Shown: positions 34,718 to 43,414 of the stretch, one piece after another
Position numbering within the stretch: position 1 is the first letter of the stretch
Layout of the letters: every line of letters begins with the position of its first letter
Program-made: the position numbers and the translations under genes
Source: Mesorhizobium huakuii
Lineage (GTDB): Bacteria > Pseudomonadota > Alphaproteobacteria > Rhizobiales > Rhizobiaceae
Length of the DNA: 64,000 nucleotides
Reading direction: 5' to 3'
Assembly: GCF_014189455.1 (NCBI RefSeq)
Contig: NZ_CP050296.1
Coordinates: forward strand, 3,344,001-3,408,000
The notes under the pieces: model-generated
The model's input: only the letters and a program-made list of their open reading frames with translations
The model's database searches: none
What the model was told of the DNA's origin: nothing

Positions 34718-36172
34718 ATGTATCTCGGCCTCGACCTGGGCACGTCGGGCGTCAAGGCGCTGCTGATCGATGCCGGACAAACCGTCGTCGGCTCCGGCCA
34801 TGGCTCACTTGATGTTTCGCGGCCGCATCCCGGCTGGTCCGAACAGGATCCGTCCCACTGGATACGCGCCTGCGAAGACGCGATCGCGGAATTGAAGGCC
34901 TCCCATCCCAGGGAGTTCGCGGCGGTGAAAGGCATTGGCCTGTCCGGCCAGATGCATGGCGCCACCTTGCTAGATTCGGCTGACGCAGTGCTGCGCCCCT
35001 GCATTCTGTGGAACGACACGCGCAGCCATGTCGAGGCGGCGGCGCTCGACGCCGATCCGCGCTTCCGCGCGCTGACCGGCAACATCGTTTTTCCCGGCTT
35101 CACCGCGCCCAAGCTCGCCTGGGTGAAGAACAACGAGCCCGCTGTCTTCGCGAAAGTGGCCAGGGTGTTGCTGCCGAAGGACTTTCTGCGGCTTTGGCTG
35201 ACCGGCGAGCACATTTCGGAAATGTCCGACTCGGCCGGAACGTCCTGGCTCGATGTTGGCAAGCGCCGCTGGTCGCCCGAATTGCTGGCGGCTACGTCGC
35301 TCGACGAGAAGCAGATGCCGTCCTTGGTGGAGGGCACTGAGAAGGCTGGCGGTTTGCGCAGCGAATTGGCGTCGAAATGGGGTGTCGAGGCCGGCATCCC
35401 GATTGCCGGCGGTGCCGGCGACAATGCGGCCTCGGCCTGCGGCATGGGCACGGTCGGCGCCGGCCACGCCTTCGTCTCGCTCGGCACGTCGGGCGTGCTG
35501 TTTGCCGCCAACGCGTCCTATCTGCCCAACCCGGCAAGCGCGGTCCACACCTTCTGTCATGCGCTGCCCGACACCTGGCACCAGATGGGCGTCATCCTGT
35601 CGGCGACCGATTCGCTCAACTGGCTGTCGGAGATCACAGGCAAAGGCGCGGGCGAGCTGACGTCGGAACTCGGCGATACGCTGAAGGCGCCGACCGGCGT
35701 CTCCTTCCTGCCCTATCTCTCGGGCGAGCGCACGCCGCACAATGATTCCGCCATCCGTGGCTCCTTCACCGGGCTGGCGCATGAATCGAGCCGCGCGGTG
35801 CTGACGCAGGCTGTGCTCGAAGGCGTCGCCTTCGCCTTCCGCGACAGTCTCGAAGCCCTGAAGACAGCCGGCACCACATTGACCCGCGTGACGGCGATCG
35901 GCGGCGGTTCGCGCTCACGCTATTGGCTGAAATCGATCGCCACCGCGCTGCAGGTGCCGGTGGATATTCCCGCCGACGGCGATTTCGGCGCCGCCTTCGG
36001 CGCGGCCCGGCTCGGCCTCATCGCGGCGACCGGTGCCGATCCGCTGGCCGTGTGCACAGCGCCGCGGACGGATGCGACGATTGAACCGGATGCCGGGCTC
36101 GGTGGCGCCTATGCGGACGCCTATCACCGCTACCAGGCACTGTATCCGGCGATCCGGGGCGCCACGGCGTGA
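34718..36172 (+). CDS. xylB: Xylulokinase
   Basis: FGGY-family kinase phosphorylating D-xylulose. The N-terminal ATPase motif is LGLDLGTSGVKALLID, GLSGQMHGATLLD is the xylulokinase substrate loop, GGAGDNAASACGMG holds the catalytic Asp, and GGGSRSRYWL is the C-terminal adenosine loop. The 484-aa length is standard. GTGGGAGGA precedes the ATG. xylA lies 0.5 kb downstream on the same strand. Confidence 0.96.
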   Translation: MYLGLDLGTSGVKALLIDAGQTVVGSGHGSLDVSRPHPGWSEQDPSHWIRACEDAIAELKASHPREFAAVKGIGLSGQMHGATLLDSADAVLRPCILWNDTRSHVEAAALDADPRFRALTGNIVFPGFTAPKLAWVKNNEPAVFAKVARVLLPKDFLRLWLTGEHISEMSDSAGTSWLDVGKRRWSPELLAATSLDEKQMPSLVEGTEKAGGLRSELASKWGVEAGIPIAGGAGDNAASACGMGTVGAGHAFVSLGTSGVLFAANASYLPNPASAVHTFCHALPDTWHQMGVILSATDSLNWLSEITGKGAGELTSELGDTLKAPTGVSFLPYLSGERTPHNDSAIRGSFTGLAHESSRAVLTQAVLEGVAFAFRDSLEALKTAGTTLTRVTAIGGGSRSRYWLKSIATALQVPVDIPADGDFGAAFGAARLGLIAATGADPLAVCTAPRTDATIEPDAGLGGAYADAYHRYQALYPAIRGATA

Positions 36173-36204
36173 GCGGGTTCTCGCCCACGCCGCGGCACGG
36201 CAAC

Positions 36205-36567
36205 TCACTGCGCCGGCACCTTGTCGAGAAACCCGGTGACGTTCTTCAGGCGGCCGTTTTCGATGACGCCGATGTCGGTGCCTTCGATGACCGAAGGGAC
36301 GCCTTCAGGTCCGAGATTCCAGGAGAAGCGGATCTTGTCGGCGAACCCGTCCGGCGTGCCTTTCAGCGAGAACCGGAAGCCGGCAAAGCGCCGCTGCACG
36401 CCGTCGATCAGCGCCGCGACGCCGTCATGGCCGTCGCCCTGCATCAGCGGATCGCGATAGCTGACGTCTTCGGTGAAGGTAGCCTTCAGCAATTCGGCGC
36501 GGCGGCTGGCGTCGCTTTCGTTCCAGGCGGTGATGTAGCCCTCGGCGATCTTGTTGAGGTCGGTCAT
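36205..36567 (-). CDS. NTF2-like (SnoaL-type) small protein
   Basis: A 120-aa cone-fold protein of the nuclear transport factor 2 superfamily: IAEGYITAWNESDASRRAELL at the N-terminus and YRDPLMQGDGHDGVAALIDGV in the core are typical. These proteins act as small isomerases or binding domains; here the function is unknown. It is on the opposite strand between xylB and xylA. Confidence 0.85.
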   Translation of the reverse strand: MTDLNKIAEGYITAWNESDASRRAELLKATFTEDVSYRDPLMQGDGHDGVAALIDGVQRRFAGFRFSLKGTPDGFADKIRFSWNLGPEGVPSVIEGTDIGVIENGRLKNVTGFLDKVPAQ

Positions 36568-36680
36568 GGTCTGTCTCCTTCGTTGAGTGGCTTTGACACG
36601 ACCCTTTTCACCCCACGGCAGACCGAAACCAATTACGCCTGAGGTAATCAGGGCGAACTATTCGAGAGAGGACAGAAATC

Positions 36681-38006
36681 ATGAGCAGCGGATTTTTCGG
36701 CGACATCCAGAGGATCAAATATGAAGGGCCGGATTCGACCAATCCGCTGGCCTACCGCTTCTACAATCCGGATGAGGTGGTGGCCGGCAAGCGGCTGGAG
36801 GACCATCTGCGCTTCGCCGTTGCCTACTGGCACTCCTTCGCCTGGCCGGGCGGCGATCCCTTCGGCGGCCAGACCTTCGACCGTCCCTGGTTCCCCAAGG
36901 CCGGCGGCATCGACACGATGGAACTGGCCAAACTGAAGGCCGATGTCGCCTTCGAGATGTTCTCGCTGCTCGGCGCCCCCTATTTTTGCTTCCACGACGC
37001 CGATGTGCGGCCCGAGGGCAAGGATTTCTCCGAGAGCGCCGCCCGTCTCGACGAGATCGCGGACTACTTTGCCGGCAAGATGAAACAGACCGGCGTCAAG
37101 CTGCTCTGGGGCACAGCGAACCTGTTCTCCAATCGCCGCTTCATGTCGGGTGCCGCCACCAATCCCGATCCGGATGTGTTCGCCTATGCCGCGGCGACGG
37201 TGAAAAGCTGCATCGACGTCACCAAGCGGCTGAAGGGCGAGAATTATGTGCTGTGGGGCGGGCGCGAGGGCTATGAGACGCTGCTCAACACCGACCTTGC
37301 CCGCGAGCAGGAACAGGCCGGCCGCTTCCTCAGCCTCGTCGTCGACTACAAGCACAAGATCGGCTTCAAGGGCGCGATCCTGATCGAGCCGAAGCCGCAG
37401 GAGCCGACCAAGCACCAGTATGATTACGACGTTGCCACGGTCTATGGTTTCCTCAAGCGCTTCGGCCTGGAGAAGGAAGTAAAACTCAACATCGAGCAGG
37501 GCCACGCGATTCTGGCCGGCCATTCCTTCGAGCACGAACTGGCGCTGGCCAATGCGCTCGGCGTCTTCGGCTCGATCGACATGAACCGCAACGACTACCA
37601 GTCCGGCTGGGACACCGACCAGTTTCCCAACAACGTGCCGGAAATGGCGCTGGCCTATTACCAGGTCCTGCAGGCCGGTGGCTTCAAGACCGGTGGCACC
37701 AATTTCGACGCCAAGCTGCGTCGCCAGTCGCTCGATCCGCAGGACCTGCTGATCGGCCATATCGGCGGCATGGATTCTTGTGCGCGCGGGCTCAAGGCAG
37801 CCGCCCGCATGGTCGAGGACAAGGCGCTGTCGGCGCCGCTGGCCGAGCGCTATGCCGGCTGGAACACGGCAGAGGGCAAGGCAATGCTGTCGGGCAAGCG
37901 CACGCTGGAGGACATCGCCGAGCGCGTGGTGAAGAAGAAGATCGAGCCGCAGCCGCGCTCCGGCCGCCAGGAATTGCTGGAAAACATCGTCAACCGTTAC
38001 GTCTGA
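36681..38006 (+). CDS. xylA: Xylose isomerase
   Basis: Class II (long) xylose isomerase, 441 aa, converting D-xylose to D-xylulose. The metal and substrate motifs are clear: [50 protein letters not shown] and [29 protein letters not shown] precedes the ATG. With XylB it makes the isomerase route of xylose use. No xylose transporter or regulator is adjacent. Confidence 0.97.
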   Translation: MSSGFFGDIQRIKYEGPDSTNPLAYRFYNPDEVVAGKRLEDHLRFAVAYWHSFAWPGGDPFGGQTFDRPWFPKAGGIDTMELAKLKADVAFEMFSLLGAPYFCFHDADVRPEGKDFSESAARLDEIADYFAGKMKQTGVKLLWGTANLFSNRRFMSGAATNPDPDVFAYAAATVKSCIDVTKRLKGENYVLWGGREGYETLLNTDLAREQEQAGRFLSLVVDYKHKIGFKGAILIEPKPQEPTKHQYDYDVATVYGFLKRFGLEKEVKLNIEQGHAILAGHSFEHELALANALGVFGSIDMNRNDYQSGWDTDQFPNNVPEMALAYYQVLQAGGFKTGGTNFDAKLRRQSLDPQDLLIGHIGGMDSCARGLKAAARMVEDKALSAPLAERYAGWNTAEGKAMLSGKRTLEDIAERVVKKKIEPQPRSGRQELLENIVNRYV

Positions 38007-38035
38007 GGGCGGAAGCCGATTCGTATTGCTCGAGG

Positions 38036-38061
38036 GGCGGCGGGATAACACTCCTGCCGCC
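38036..38061. terminator. Possible xylA terminator hairpin
   Basis: GGCGGCGGG and CCTGCCGCC (one G.T pair) enclose 8 bases, 30 bases after the xylA stop. Only a weak TT follows, so Rho-independent activity is uncertain. Confidence 0.35.
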
Positions 38062-38211
38062 TTGGAACGGCCTTGCGCCAAGGGGCGCATCCGGCGACAA
38101 GGTTTTGCCCCTTCACGCCCCTCAATCACCTCGCTCTTGCCTTCAAACTGCCGTCACGTATCTCGTATAAGAGAGACCTGTGGCGGGTGAAAAGGAAGGA
38201 GGCGAACCGAT

Positions 38212-38415
38212 ATGCAGCACGAACGCGAAATCGACGCCCTACTGTCATCCGGTGAGACCGGATCGATCATCGACCGGCTGATGGCGCTGCCGCGGCCGAC
38301 CGACAATGTGAAAAACGAATGGGATCGTGCTGTCAGCAGCCGATTCGAAATCCGTCTTGTCAGACAGATGCGCTCGCAGATCGACGCCGGCAGCGATAGG
38401 CAAAACGCCGCTTGA
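38212..38415 (+). CDS. Small hypothetical protein (67 aa)
   Basis: A soluble, charged 67-residue protein, predicted mostly helical, without signal or membrane segment. A strong AAGGAGG ribosome site lies 9 bases before the ATG, the best evidence that it is translated. It sits between xylA and the convergent GlxA-type regulator gene. No family recognised. Confidence 0.55.
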   Translation: MQHEREIDALLSSGETGSIIDRLMALPRPTDNVKNEWDRAVSSRFEIRLVRQMRSQIDAGSDRQNAA

Positions 38416-38430
38416 TTCCCCTGAACTGAC

Positions 38431-39411
38431 CTAGCCCCGGCGCAACCTGACCGGGGCTTCGCCGAACGCTCTTGAAAACGCTCTGGAAAATGCCGCGGCG
38501 GACGAGAATCCTGTCCGCCCGGCAATATCCGCCATGGCCACGCGCGTGTCGACCACCAGGCGGCGCGCCGCGCCCAGCCGTAGCCTGAGATAGTAGGCGC
38601 CCGGCGTCTCGCCGATCGACTTGCGAAAAATGCTTTCCAGCGTCCGCGCCGTCACCCCGGCGCGCTTTGCGATGGCCTCGATAGTGAGCGGCTGGTCGAC
38701 ATGCGCTTCCATCAGCCGGATGGCCTGCGCCAGGCGTGGATCGTAGCCGTCGAGCCGGCCAAGCGAGACCAGCGGCTGCGCATCGGTCGCCACGCGCGCC
38801 TGATCGTAGATGAACGCGCTTGCCACATCGAGCGCCACGGCCATGCCGAGCCGGGTGCGGATCAGATGCAGCATCAGGTCCAGGGTCGGCGACGCGCCGC
38901 CCGTGGTGAACACCGGTCCGTCGATGATGTAGCGATCGGGGCGCACGTCAACGCCGGGAAAGGCCGACGAAAAATCCTCCATGTCTTCCCAGTGGGTTGT
39001 GGCGCTGCGGCCTTCAAGCAAACCGGCGCGCGCCACCAGCCATGTGCCCGCCTCGACGCCGCCGCAGGCGCGGGCCGACCGCGCCGCCCGGCGCAGGCCG
39101 GCGAGCAAGGTCGACGTGGCATAGTTCTGCGTCCCGAAGCCCGCGACCACGACCAGGACATCGGTTGGTTCCGTCGCATCGAACCGGCCGCTGACCGCCA
39201 CGGGCAGGCCGCATGTCGTGACCGGCGCCTCCCCGGTCACCGAAACCAGTTTGAAGTCAAACAGGGTTTCGCCGGCGATGCGGTTGGCGGCGCGCAGCGG
39301 ATCGACGGTGCATGCCACGCACATGATGGATGCCCCGGAAAACACCAGCAGCGTCACCTTCAGCGGTGACTGCTCCGGGCGAAAGATTGTCGGTTTTTCG
39401 TTTTTTATCAT
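38431..39411 (-). CDS. GlxA-family (DJ-1/PfpI plus AraC) regulator, probable carnitine regulator
   Basis: A 326-aa regulator with an N-terminal amidase-like (DJ-1/PfpI) domain (about 17-190) and a C-terminal AraC-type double HTH (225-320: LTIEAIAKRAGVTARTLESIFRK and MADIAGRTGFSSAAAFSRAFSRAFG). This is the architecture of Pseudomonas CdhR, which activates carnitine dehydrogenase genes. It is divergent from the BKACE-carnitine operon across about 80 bases, which makes that operon its likely target (inference). Confidence 0.88.
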   Translation of the reverse strand: MIKNEKPTIFRPEQSPLKVTLLVFSGASIMCVACTVDPLRAANRIAGETLFDFKLVSVTGEAPVTTCGLPVAVSGRFDATEPTDVLVVVAGFGTQNYATSTLLAGLRRAARSARACGGVEAGTWLVARAGLLEGRSATTHWEDMEDFSSAFPGVDVRPDRYIIDGPVFTTGGASPTLDLMLHLIRTRLGMAVALDVASAFIYDQARVATDAQPLVSLGRLDGYDPRLAQAIRLMEAHVDQPLTIEAIAKRAGVTARTLESIFRKSIGETPGAYYLRLRLGAARRLVVDTRVAMADIAGRTGFSSAAAFSRAFSRAFGEAPVRLRRG

Positions 39412-39490
39412 GTGTCATTCGTAAAAGGTAAAACAGTTCCCGGCAAGTCGCGCAATGTTGTGCCTCTGTTCGAACTGGGAGGAGAATTCC

Positions 39491-40414
39491 ATGCCGCTTG
39501 CGATGAACCGTGAGGTTTTCATTACCTGTGCCGTGACCGGATCCGGCGGTTCGCAGGATCGCAGCCCGCATGTGCCGCGTTCGCCCAAGCAGATCGCCGA
39601 TTCAGCCATCGATGCGGCCAAGGCCGGCGCGGCGATCGTTCACTGCCATGTCCGCGACCCCGAGACCGGCAAACCGCGCCGCGATGTGCATCTCTACCGC
39701 GAAGTCACCGAGCGCATCCGCGAGGCGAACGTCGATGTCGTGCTGAACCTCACCGCCGGCATGGGCGGCGACATGGTGTTCGGCTCGCCGGAAGCGCCGC
39801 TGCCGCTCAACGAAAAGGGCACCGACATGGGCGGCGCCTCCAACCGCATGGAACATGTGCGCCAGTGCCTGCCGGAAATCTGCACGCTCGACTGCGGCAC
39901 CATGAACTTCGCCGAAGCCGACTATGTCATGACCAACACGCCCGGCATGCTGCGCGCCATGGGCGGCATGATGACGGCGCTCGGCGTCAAGCCGGAGATC
40001 GAGGCCTTCGACACCGGCCATCTCTGGTTCGCCAAGCAATTGGTCGAGGAGAAGGTACTCAACCCCGATGCGCTGGTGCAGCTCTGCATGGGCGTGCCGT
40101 GGGGCGCGCCAGATGACCTCAACACCTTCATGGCCATGGTCAACAATGTGCCGTCGACCTGGAACTGGTCGGCCTTTGCCATCGGCCGCAACCAGATGGC
40201 CTATGCGGCGGCGGCGGTGCTCGCCGGCGGCAATGTCCGCGTTGGTCTCGAGGACAATCTCTGGCTCGACAAGGGCGTGCTGGCCACCAACGCGCAACTG
40301 GTCGAGCGTGCCGCCAGCATCGTCACCAATCTCGGCGCCCGGATCCTGGGGCCGGAGGAAGTGCGCAAGAAGCTCAATTTGACCAAGCGGGCGCCGATCG
40401 CAGCCGCGGCGTAA
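39491..40414 (+). CDS. BKACE-family (DUF849) enzyme, probable dehydrocarnitine cleavage
   Basis: A 307-aa beta-keto acid cleavage enzyme: a TIM-barrel that uses acetyl-CoA to split beta-keto acids. The zinc-binding HCHVRDPETGKPRRD gives His51 and His53, and NVRVGLEDNLWLDKG is the C-terminal block. GGGAGGAG precedes the ATG. Next to carnitine dehydrogenase, the likely reaction is 3-dehydrocarnitine plus acetyl-CoA giving betainyl-CoA and acetoacetate, as in Pseudomonas and Sinorhizobium carnitine pathways. Substrate is from context. Confidence 0.9.
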   Translation: MPLAMNREVFITCAVTGSGGSQDRSPHVPRSPKQIADSAIDAAKAGAAIVHCHVRDPETGKPRRDVHLYREVTERIREANVDVVLNLTAGMGGDMVFGSPEAPLPLNEKGTDMGGASNRMEHVRQCLPEICTLDCGTMNFAEADYVMTNTPGMLRAMGGMMTALGVKPEIEAFDTGHLWFAKQLVEEKVLNPDALVQLCMGVPWGAPDDLNTFMAMVNNVPSTWNWSAFAIGRNQMAYAAAAVLAGGNVRVGLEDNLWLDKGVLATNAQLVERAASIVTNLGARILGPEEVRKKLNLTKRAPIAAAA

Positions 40415-40428
40415 GGCGGGAGCAGATC

Positions 40429-41058
40429 ATGGCTACCGTCAAATTCACCGCGATGAAGGATGGCGACAAGGACGATTACGAGTTCCTGACCGCCCATGAA
40501 ATCGACTACTCCGCCAAAACCGGCGAGCGGCTGCTCGACGCGCTGGTGCAGCTCGACGAGGGCCTGTCCGGCTATAAGATCACCCGGCTTGGCCATTCGC
40601 TGCAGGCGGCGACGCGCGCCTGGCGCGACGGCGCCGATACCGACTGGATCGCCTGCGCACTGCTGCATGATATCGGCGACATCTACGCGCCCTACAATCA
40701 CGACGAATACGCCGCTTCGATCCTGAAACCCTTCGTGCGCGAGCAATGCACCTGGGTGGTGGAAAAGCATGGCGACTTCCAGCGCCTCTATTACGCCCAC
40801 CATCTCGGCGGCAACCGCCATGCCCGCGACCGCTTCGCAGGCCATGCCTTTTTCGACGATTGCGACCAGTTCTGCGAACGCTGGGACCAGTCGAGCTTCG
40901 ATCCCGACTACGAGACGCTGCCGATCGACTTCTTCCGGCCCTTCGTGCTCGAAGTCTTTGCCCGCAAGGCTTACGACCCGGCGGTGATCCGCGCCGGCGA
41001 GCGCGTGCCTCTCATCGATCCACAAACAGCCAGGACAAGAACCGGAGCTTCCCCATGA
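40429..41058 (+). CDS. HD-domain protein resembling PhnZ/TmpB diiron oxygenases
   Basis: A 209-aa HD-fold protein. Candidate metal ligands occur in the order and spacing of PhnZ: His56 (RLGHSLQAA), His80-Asp81 (ALLHDIGD), His91, His114 (VEKHGDF) and Asp153 (ERWDQ). PhnZ and TmpB are mixed-valent diiron oxygenases; TmpB makes glycine betaine from a trimethylammonium hydroxyphosphonate. Here it sits between BKACE and carnitine dehydrogenase genes, overlapping the latter by 4 bases, so it probably acts on a carnitine-pathway compound. A plain phosphohydrolase remains possible. Confidence 0.85.
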   Translation: MATVKFTAMKDGDKDDYEFLTAHEIDYSAKTGERLLDALVQLDEGLSGYKITRLGHSLQAATRAWRDGADTDWIACALLHDIGDIYAPYNHDEYAASILKPFVREQCTWVVEKHGDFQRLYYAHHLGGNRHARDRFAGHAFFDDCDQFCERWDQSSFDPDYETLPIDFFRPFVLEVFARKAYDPAVIRAGERVPLIDPQTARTRTGASP

Positions 41059-42167
41059 GCATCATCAACAAGGCGGCCGCCATTGGCGGCGGTGTCATCG
41101 GCGCCGGCTGGGTGGCGCGCCTGCTGCTCAACGGCATCGACGTGTCGATCTTCGATCCGGACCCGGAAGCCTCGCGCAAGGTCTCGGAAGTGATGAAGGG
41201 TGCGCGCCGCGCCTATAAGCAGATGGTGCCCGGCGGTCTGCCGAAAGAGGGCAAGCTGACCTTCGCCAAGACCATTGCCGAGGCGGTTGCGGACGCGGAC
41301 TTCATCCAGGAAAGCGTGCCGGAACGGCTCGACCTCAAGCACAAGGTGCTGGCCGAGATCGACGCCCATGCGCCGGCCAACGCCATTGTCGGCTCGTCGA
41401 CCTCCGGCATCAAGCCGACGGATATGCAGGTGGCGATGAAGAAGCATCCAGAGCGGCTGGTCGTCGGCCATCCGTTCAACCCGGTCTACCTCTTGCCGCT
41501 GGTCGAAATCGTCGGCGGCGATCAGACCTTTCCCGAGGCGATCGAGGTCGCCAAGGAGATCTACGCCTCGATCGGTATGAAGCCGGTGGTCATCCGCAAG
41601 GAGATCGAAGCCTTCGTCGGTGACCGCCTGCTCGAAGCCGCCTGGCGCGAGGCGCTGTGGCTGATCAAGGACGGCATCTGCACCGTCGAGGAGCTCGACG
41701 ACATCATGCGCTACGGCTTCGGCCTGCGCTGGGCGCAGATGGGCATGTTCCAGGTCTATCGCGTCGCCGGCGGCGAGGCGGGCATGCGCCACTTCATGGC
41801 GCAGTTCGGGCCGTGCCTGAAATGGCCTTGGACCAAGCTGATGGACGTTCCGGAATTCAATGACGAACTGGTCGACCTGATCGCCACTCAGTCGGACGAC
41901 CAGGCGCATGGCCTGTCGATCCGCGAGCTGGAAAAGATCCGCGACGATAATCTGGTCGCGATCATGGACGCGCTGTCGAAGCAGAATAAAGGCAAGGGCT
42001 GGGGTGCCGGCGCGCTGCACAAGGACTACACCAAGCAGCTGGCCAAGCTGGCGGCGAAGAAGCCGACGGCCTCCAAGGCGGCTGAAAAGGCCAAGGCCTC
42101 CAAGCCGGTGAAGAAGGCTGAAAAGCCGGCAAAGGGCGGCAAGGCGAAGAAGAGCAAGAAAGGCTGA
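41055..42167 (+). CDS. lcdH: L-carnitine 3-dehydrogenase-like protein with Lys-rich tail
   Basis: A 370-aa 3-hydroxyacyl-CoA-dehydrogenase-fold enzyme. The NAD motif is GGGVIGAGW (11-19), and the substrate signature VGHPFNPVYLLPLVEIVGG follows near residue 140. Carnitine dehydrogenases are usually about 320 aa; this one ends in about 40 residues of Lys/Ala/Pro (KPVKKAEKPAKGGKAKKSKK-type). In some rhizobia the same enzyme instead carries a thioesterase extension. It would oxidise L-carnitine to 3-dehydrocarnitine, the BKACE substrate. Start overlaps the HD gene stop. Confidence 0.87.
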   Translation: MSIINKAAAIGGGVIGAGWVARLLLNGIDVSIFDPDPEASRKVSEVMKGARRAYKQMVPGGLPKEGKLTFAKTIAEAVADADFIQESVPERLDLKHKVLAEIDAHAPANAIVGSSTSGIKPTDMQVAMKKHPERLVVGHPFNPVYLLPLVEIVGGDQTFPEAIEVAKEIYASIGMKPVVIRKEIEAFVGDRLLEAAWREALWLIKDGICTVEELDDIMRYGFGLRWAQMGMFQVYRVAGGEAGMRHFMAQFGPCLKWPWTKLMDVPEFNDELVDLIATQSDDQAHGLSIRELEKIRDDNLVAIMDALSKQNKGKGWGAGALHKDYTKQLAKLAAKKPTASKAAEKAKASKPVKKAEKPAKGGKAKKSKKG

Positions 42168-42170
42168 GCC

Positions 42171-43334
42171 ATGGATTTCGGTCTTTCGGAGGAACAAAAA
42201 CTCATCGTCGAGACGACGCGCGCCTTCGTCGAGAATGAGCTCTACCCGCATGAGCGCGAGGTCGAACGCACCGGCGTGCTGCGCCGCGAGCTGATCGAGG
42301 AGATCAAGGCCAAGGCAATCGAGGCCGGGCTCTATGCCGCCAACATGCCGGCCGACGTCGGCGGTGCCGGCCTCGATACGGTGACCTGGCTGCTCTACGA
42401 GAAGGAACTCGGCCGCGCCAATTATGCGCTGCACTGGACCTGCGTGGCGCGTCCCTCCAACATCCTGCTCGCCGGCACGCCGGAGCAGCGTGAAAAATAT
42501 CTGTTTCCCTGCATCCGTGGCGAGAAGTGGGACTGCCTGGCGATGACCGAGCCGGGCGCCGGCTCCGACCTGCGCGGCATGAAGGCGTCGGCCGTGCAGG
42601 ACGGCGATGACTGGGTGCTCAACGGCACCAAGCATTTCATCAGCCACGCGGATCTCGCCGATTTCGCCATCGTGTTCATGGCTTCCGGCGAAGAGGATTC
42701 GCCGCGCGGCAAGCGCAAGAAGATCACCGCCTTCTTCGTCGACAAGGGCACCAAGGGATTCACTGTCCGCGACGGCTACCGCAACGTCTCGCATCGCGGC
42801 TACACCAACGCCATCCTCGAATTCGACGATTGCCGGCTCCCGGCAAGCCAGGTTCTCGGCGAAGTCCACAAAGGCTTCGACGTCGCCAATTCCTGGCTGG
42901 GGGCCACCCGCCTGCAGGTTGGCGCCACCTGTCTCGGCCGCGCCGAGCGGGCGCTTGGCCACGCCGTCGAATACGCCGCGCAGCGCCAGCAGTTCGGCCA
43001 GCAGATCGGCAAATTCCAGGGCGTATCGTTCAAGCTCGCCGACATGGCGACGGAATTGAAGGCCGCCGACCTGATGGTGTTCGAAGCCGGCTGGAAGTAC
43101 GATCAGGGCACCGTCACCGACCAGGACATGGCTATGGCCAAGCTGAAGGCCACCGAAATGCTTGCCTTTGTTGCCGACGAAGCCATCCAGATCCATGGCG
43201 GCATGGGGCTGATGGACGACTTGCCGCTGGAGCGCATCTGGCGCGACGCCCGCGTCGAGCGCATCTGGGAAGGCACGTCGGAGATTCAGCGACATATTAT
43301 TTCGCGGGCGCTGCTGCGTCCGTTCGGAGCTTAG
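42171..43334 (+). CDS. Acyl-CoA dehydrogenase (CaiA-like role)
   Basis: A 387-aa FAD acyl-CoA dehydrogenase. Family signatures: LAMTEPGAGSDLRGMKA (FAD/substrate) and QIHGGMGLMDDLPLERIWRDARVERIWEGTSEIQ split across the C-terminus; Glu367 in WEGT is the likely catalytic base. In the context of CaiD and an acyl-CoA ligase it probably interconverts gamma-butyrobetainyl-CoA and crotonobetainyl-CoA. It lies 3 bases after the carnitine dehydrogenase stop. Confidence 0.92.
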   Translation: MDFGLSEEQKLIVETTRAFVENELYPHEREVERTGVLRRELIEEIKAKAIEAGLYAANMPADVGGAGLDTVTWLLYEKELGRANYALHWTCVARPSNILLAGTPEQREKYLFPCIRGEKWDCLAMTEPGAGSDLRGMKASAVQDGDDWVLNGTKHFISHADLADFAIVFMASGEEDSPRGKRKKITAFFVDKGTKGFTVRDGYRNVSHRGYTNAILEFDDCRLPASQVLGEVHKGFDVANSWLGATRLQVGATCLGRAERALGHAVEYAAQRQQFGQQIGKFQGVSFKLADMATELKAADLMVFEAGWKYDQGTVTDQDMAMAKLKATEMLAFVADEAIQIHGGMGLMDDLPLERIWRDARVERIWEGTSEIQRHIISRALLRPFGA

Positions 43335-43404
43335 AGCATGATGCGCCAAAGCCGGGATTCGGTTTTGTCGGAGAAACGGGATCGTTTGTCCTGAGATCAC
43401 GCTC
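43334..43404. repeat. Palindromic repeat, GAGCATGAT family
   Basis: Outer arms GAGCATGAT (43334-43342) and ATCACGCTC (43396-43404) enclose GTTTTGTCGGAGAAACGGGA and GTTTGTCC motifs shared with the element near 3.9 kb. It lies inside the operon between the acyl-CoA dehydrogenase and ligase genes, so its RNA hairpin may modulate the downstream genes. Confidence 0.65.
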
Positions 43405-43414
43405 AAACGAAAAG

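Noticed and set aside
40971..43406. 811-codon open frame antisense to the carnitine dehydrogenase and acyl-CoA dehydrogenase genes
   Set aside because: Its residues are the usual shadow composition of GC-rich DNA (His, Gly, Arg, Val), while the opposite strand encodes two clear enzymes with catalytic motifs.
42830..43414. Upstream extension of the acyl-CoA ligase frame
   Set aside because: It overlaps the acyl-CoA dehydrogenase gene and gives Arg-rich nonsense until MTMHKLERL, where the CoA-binding domain begins.
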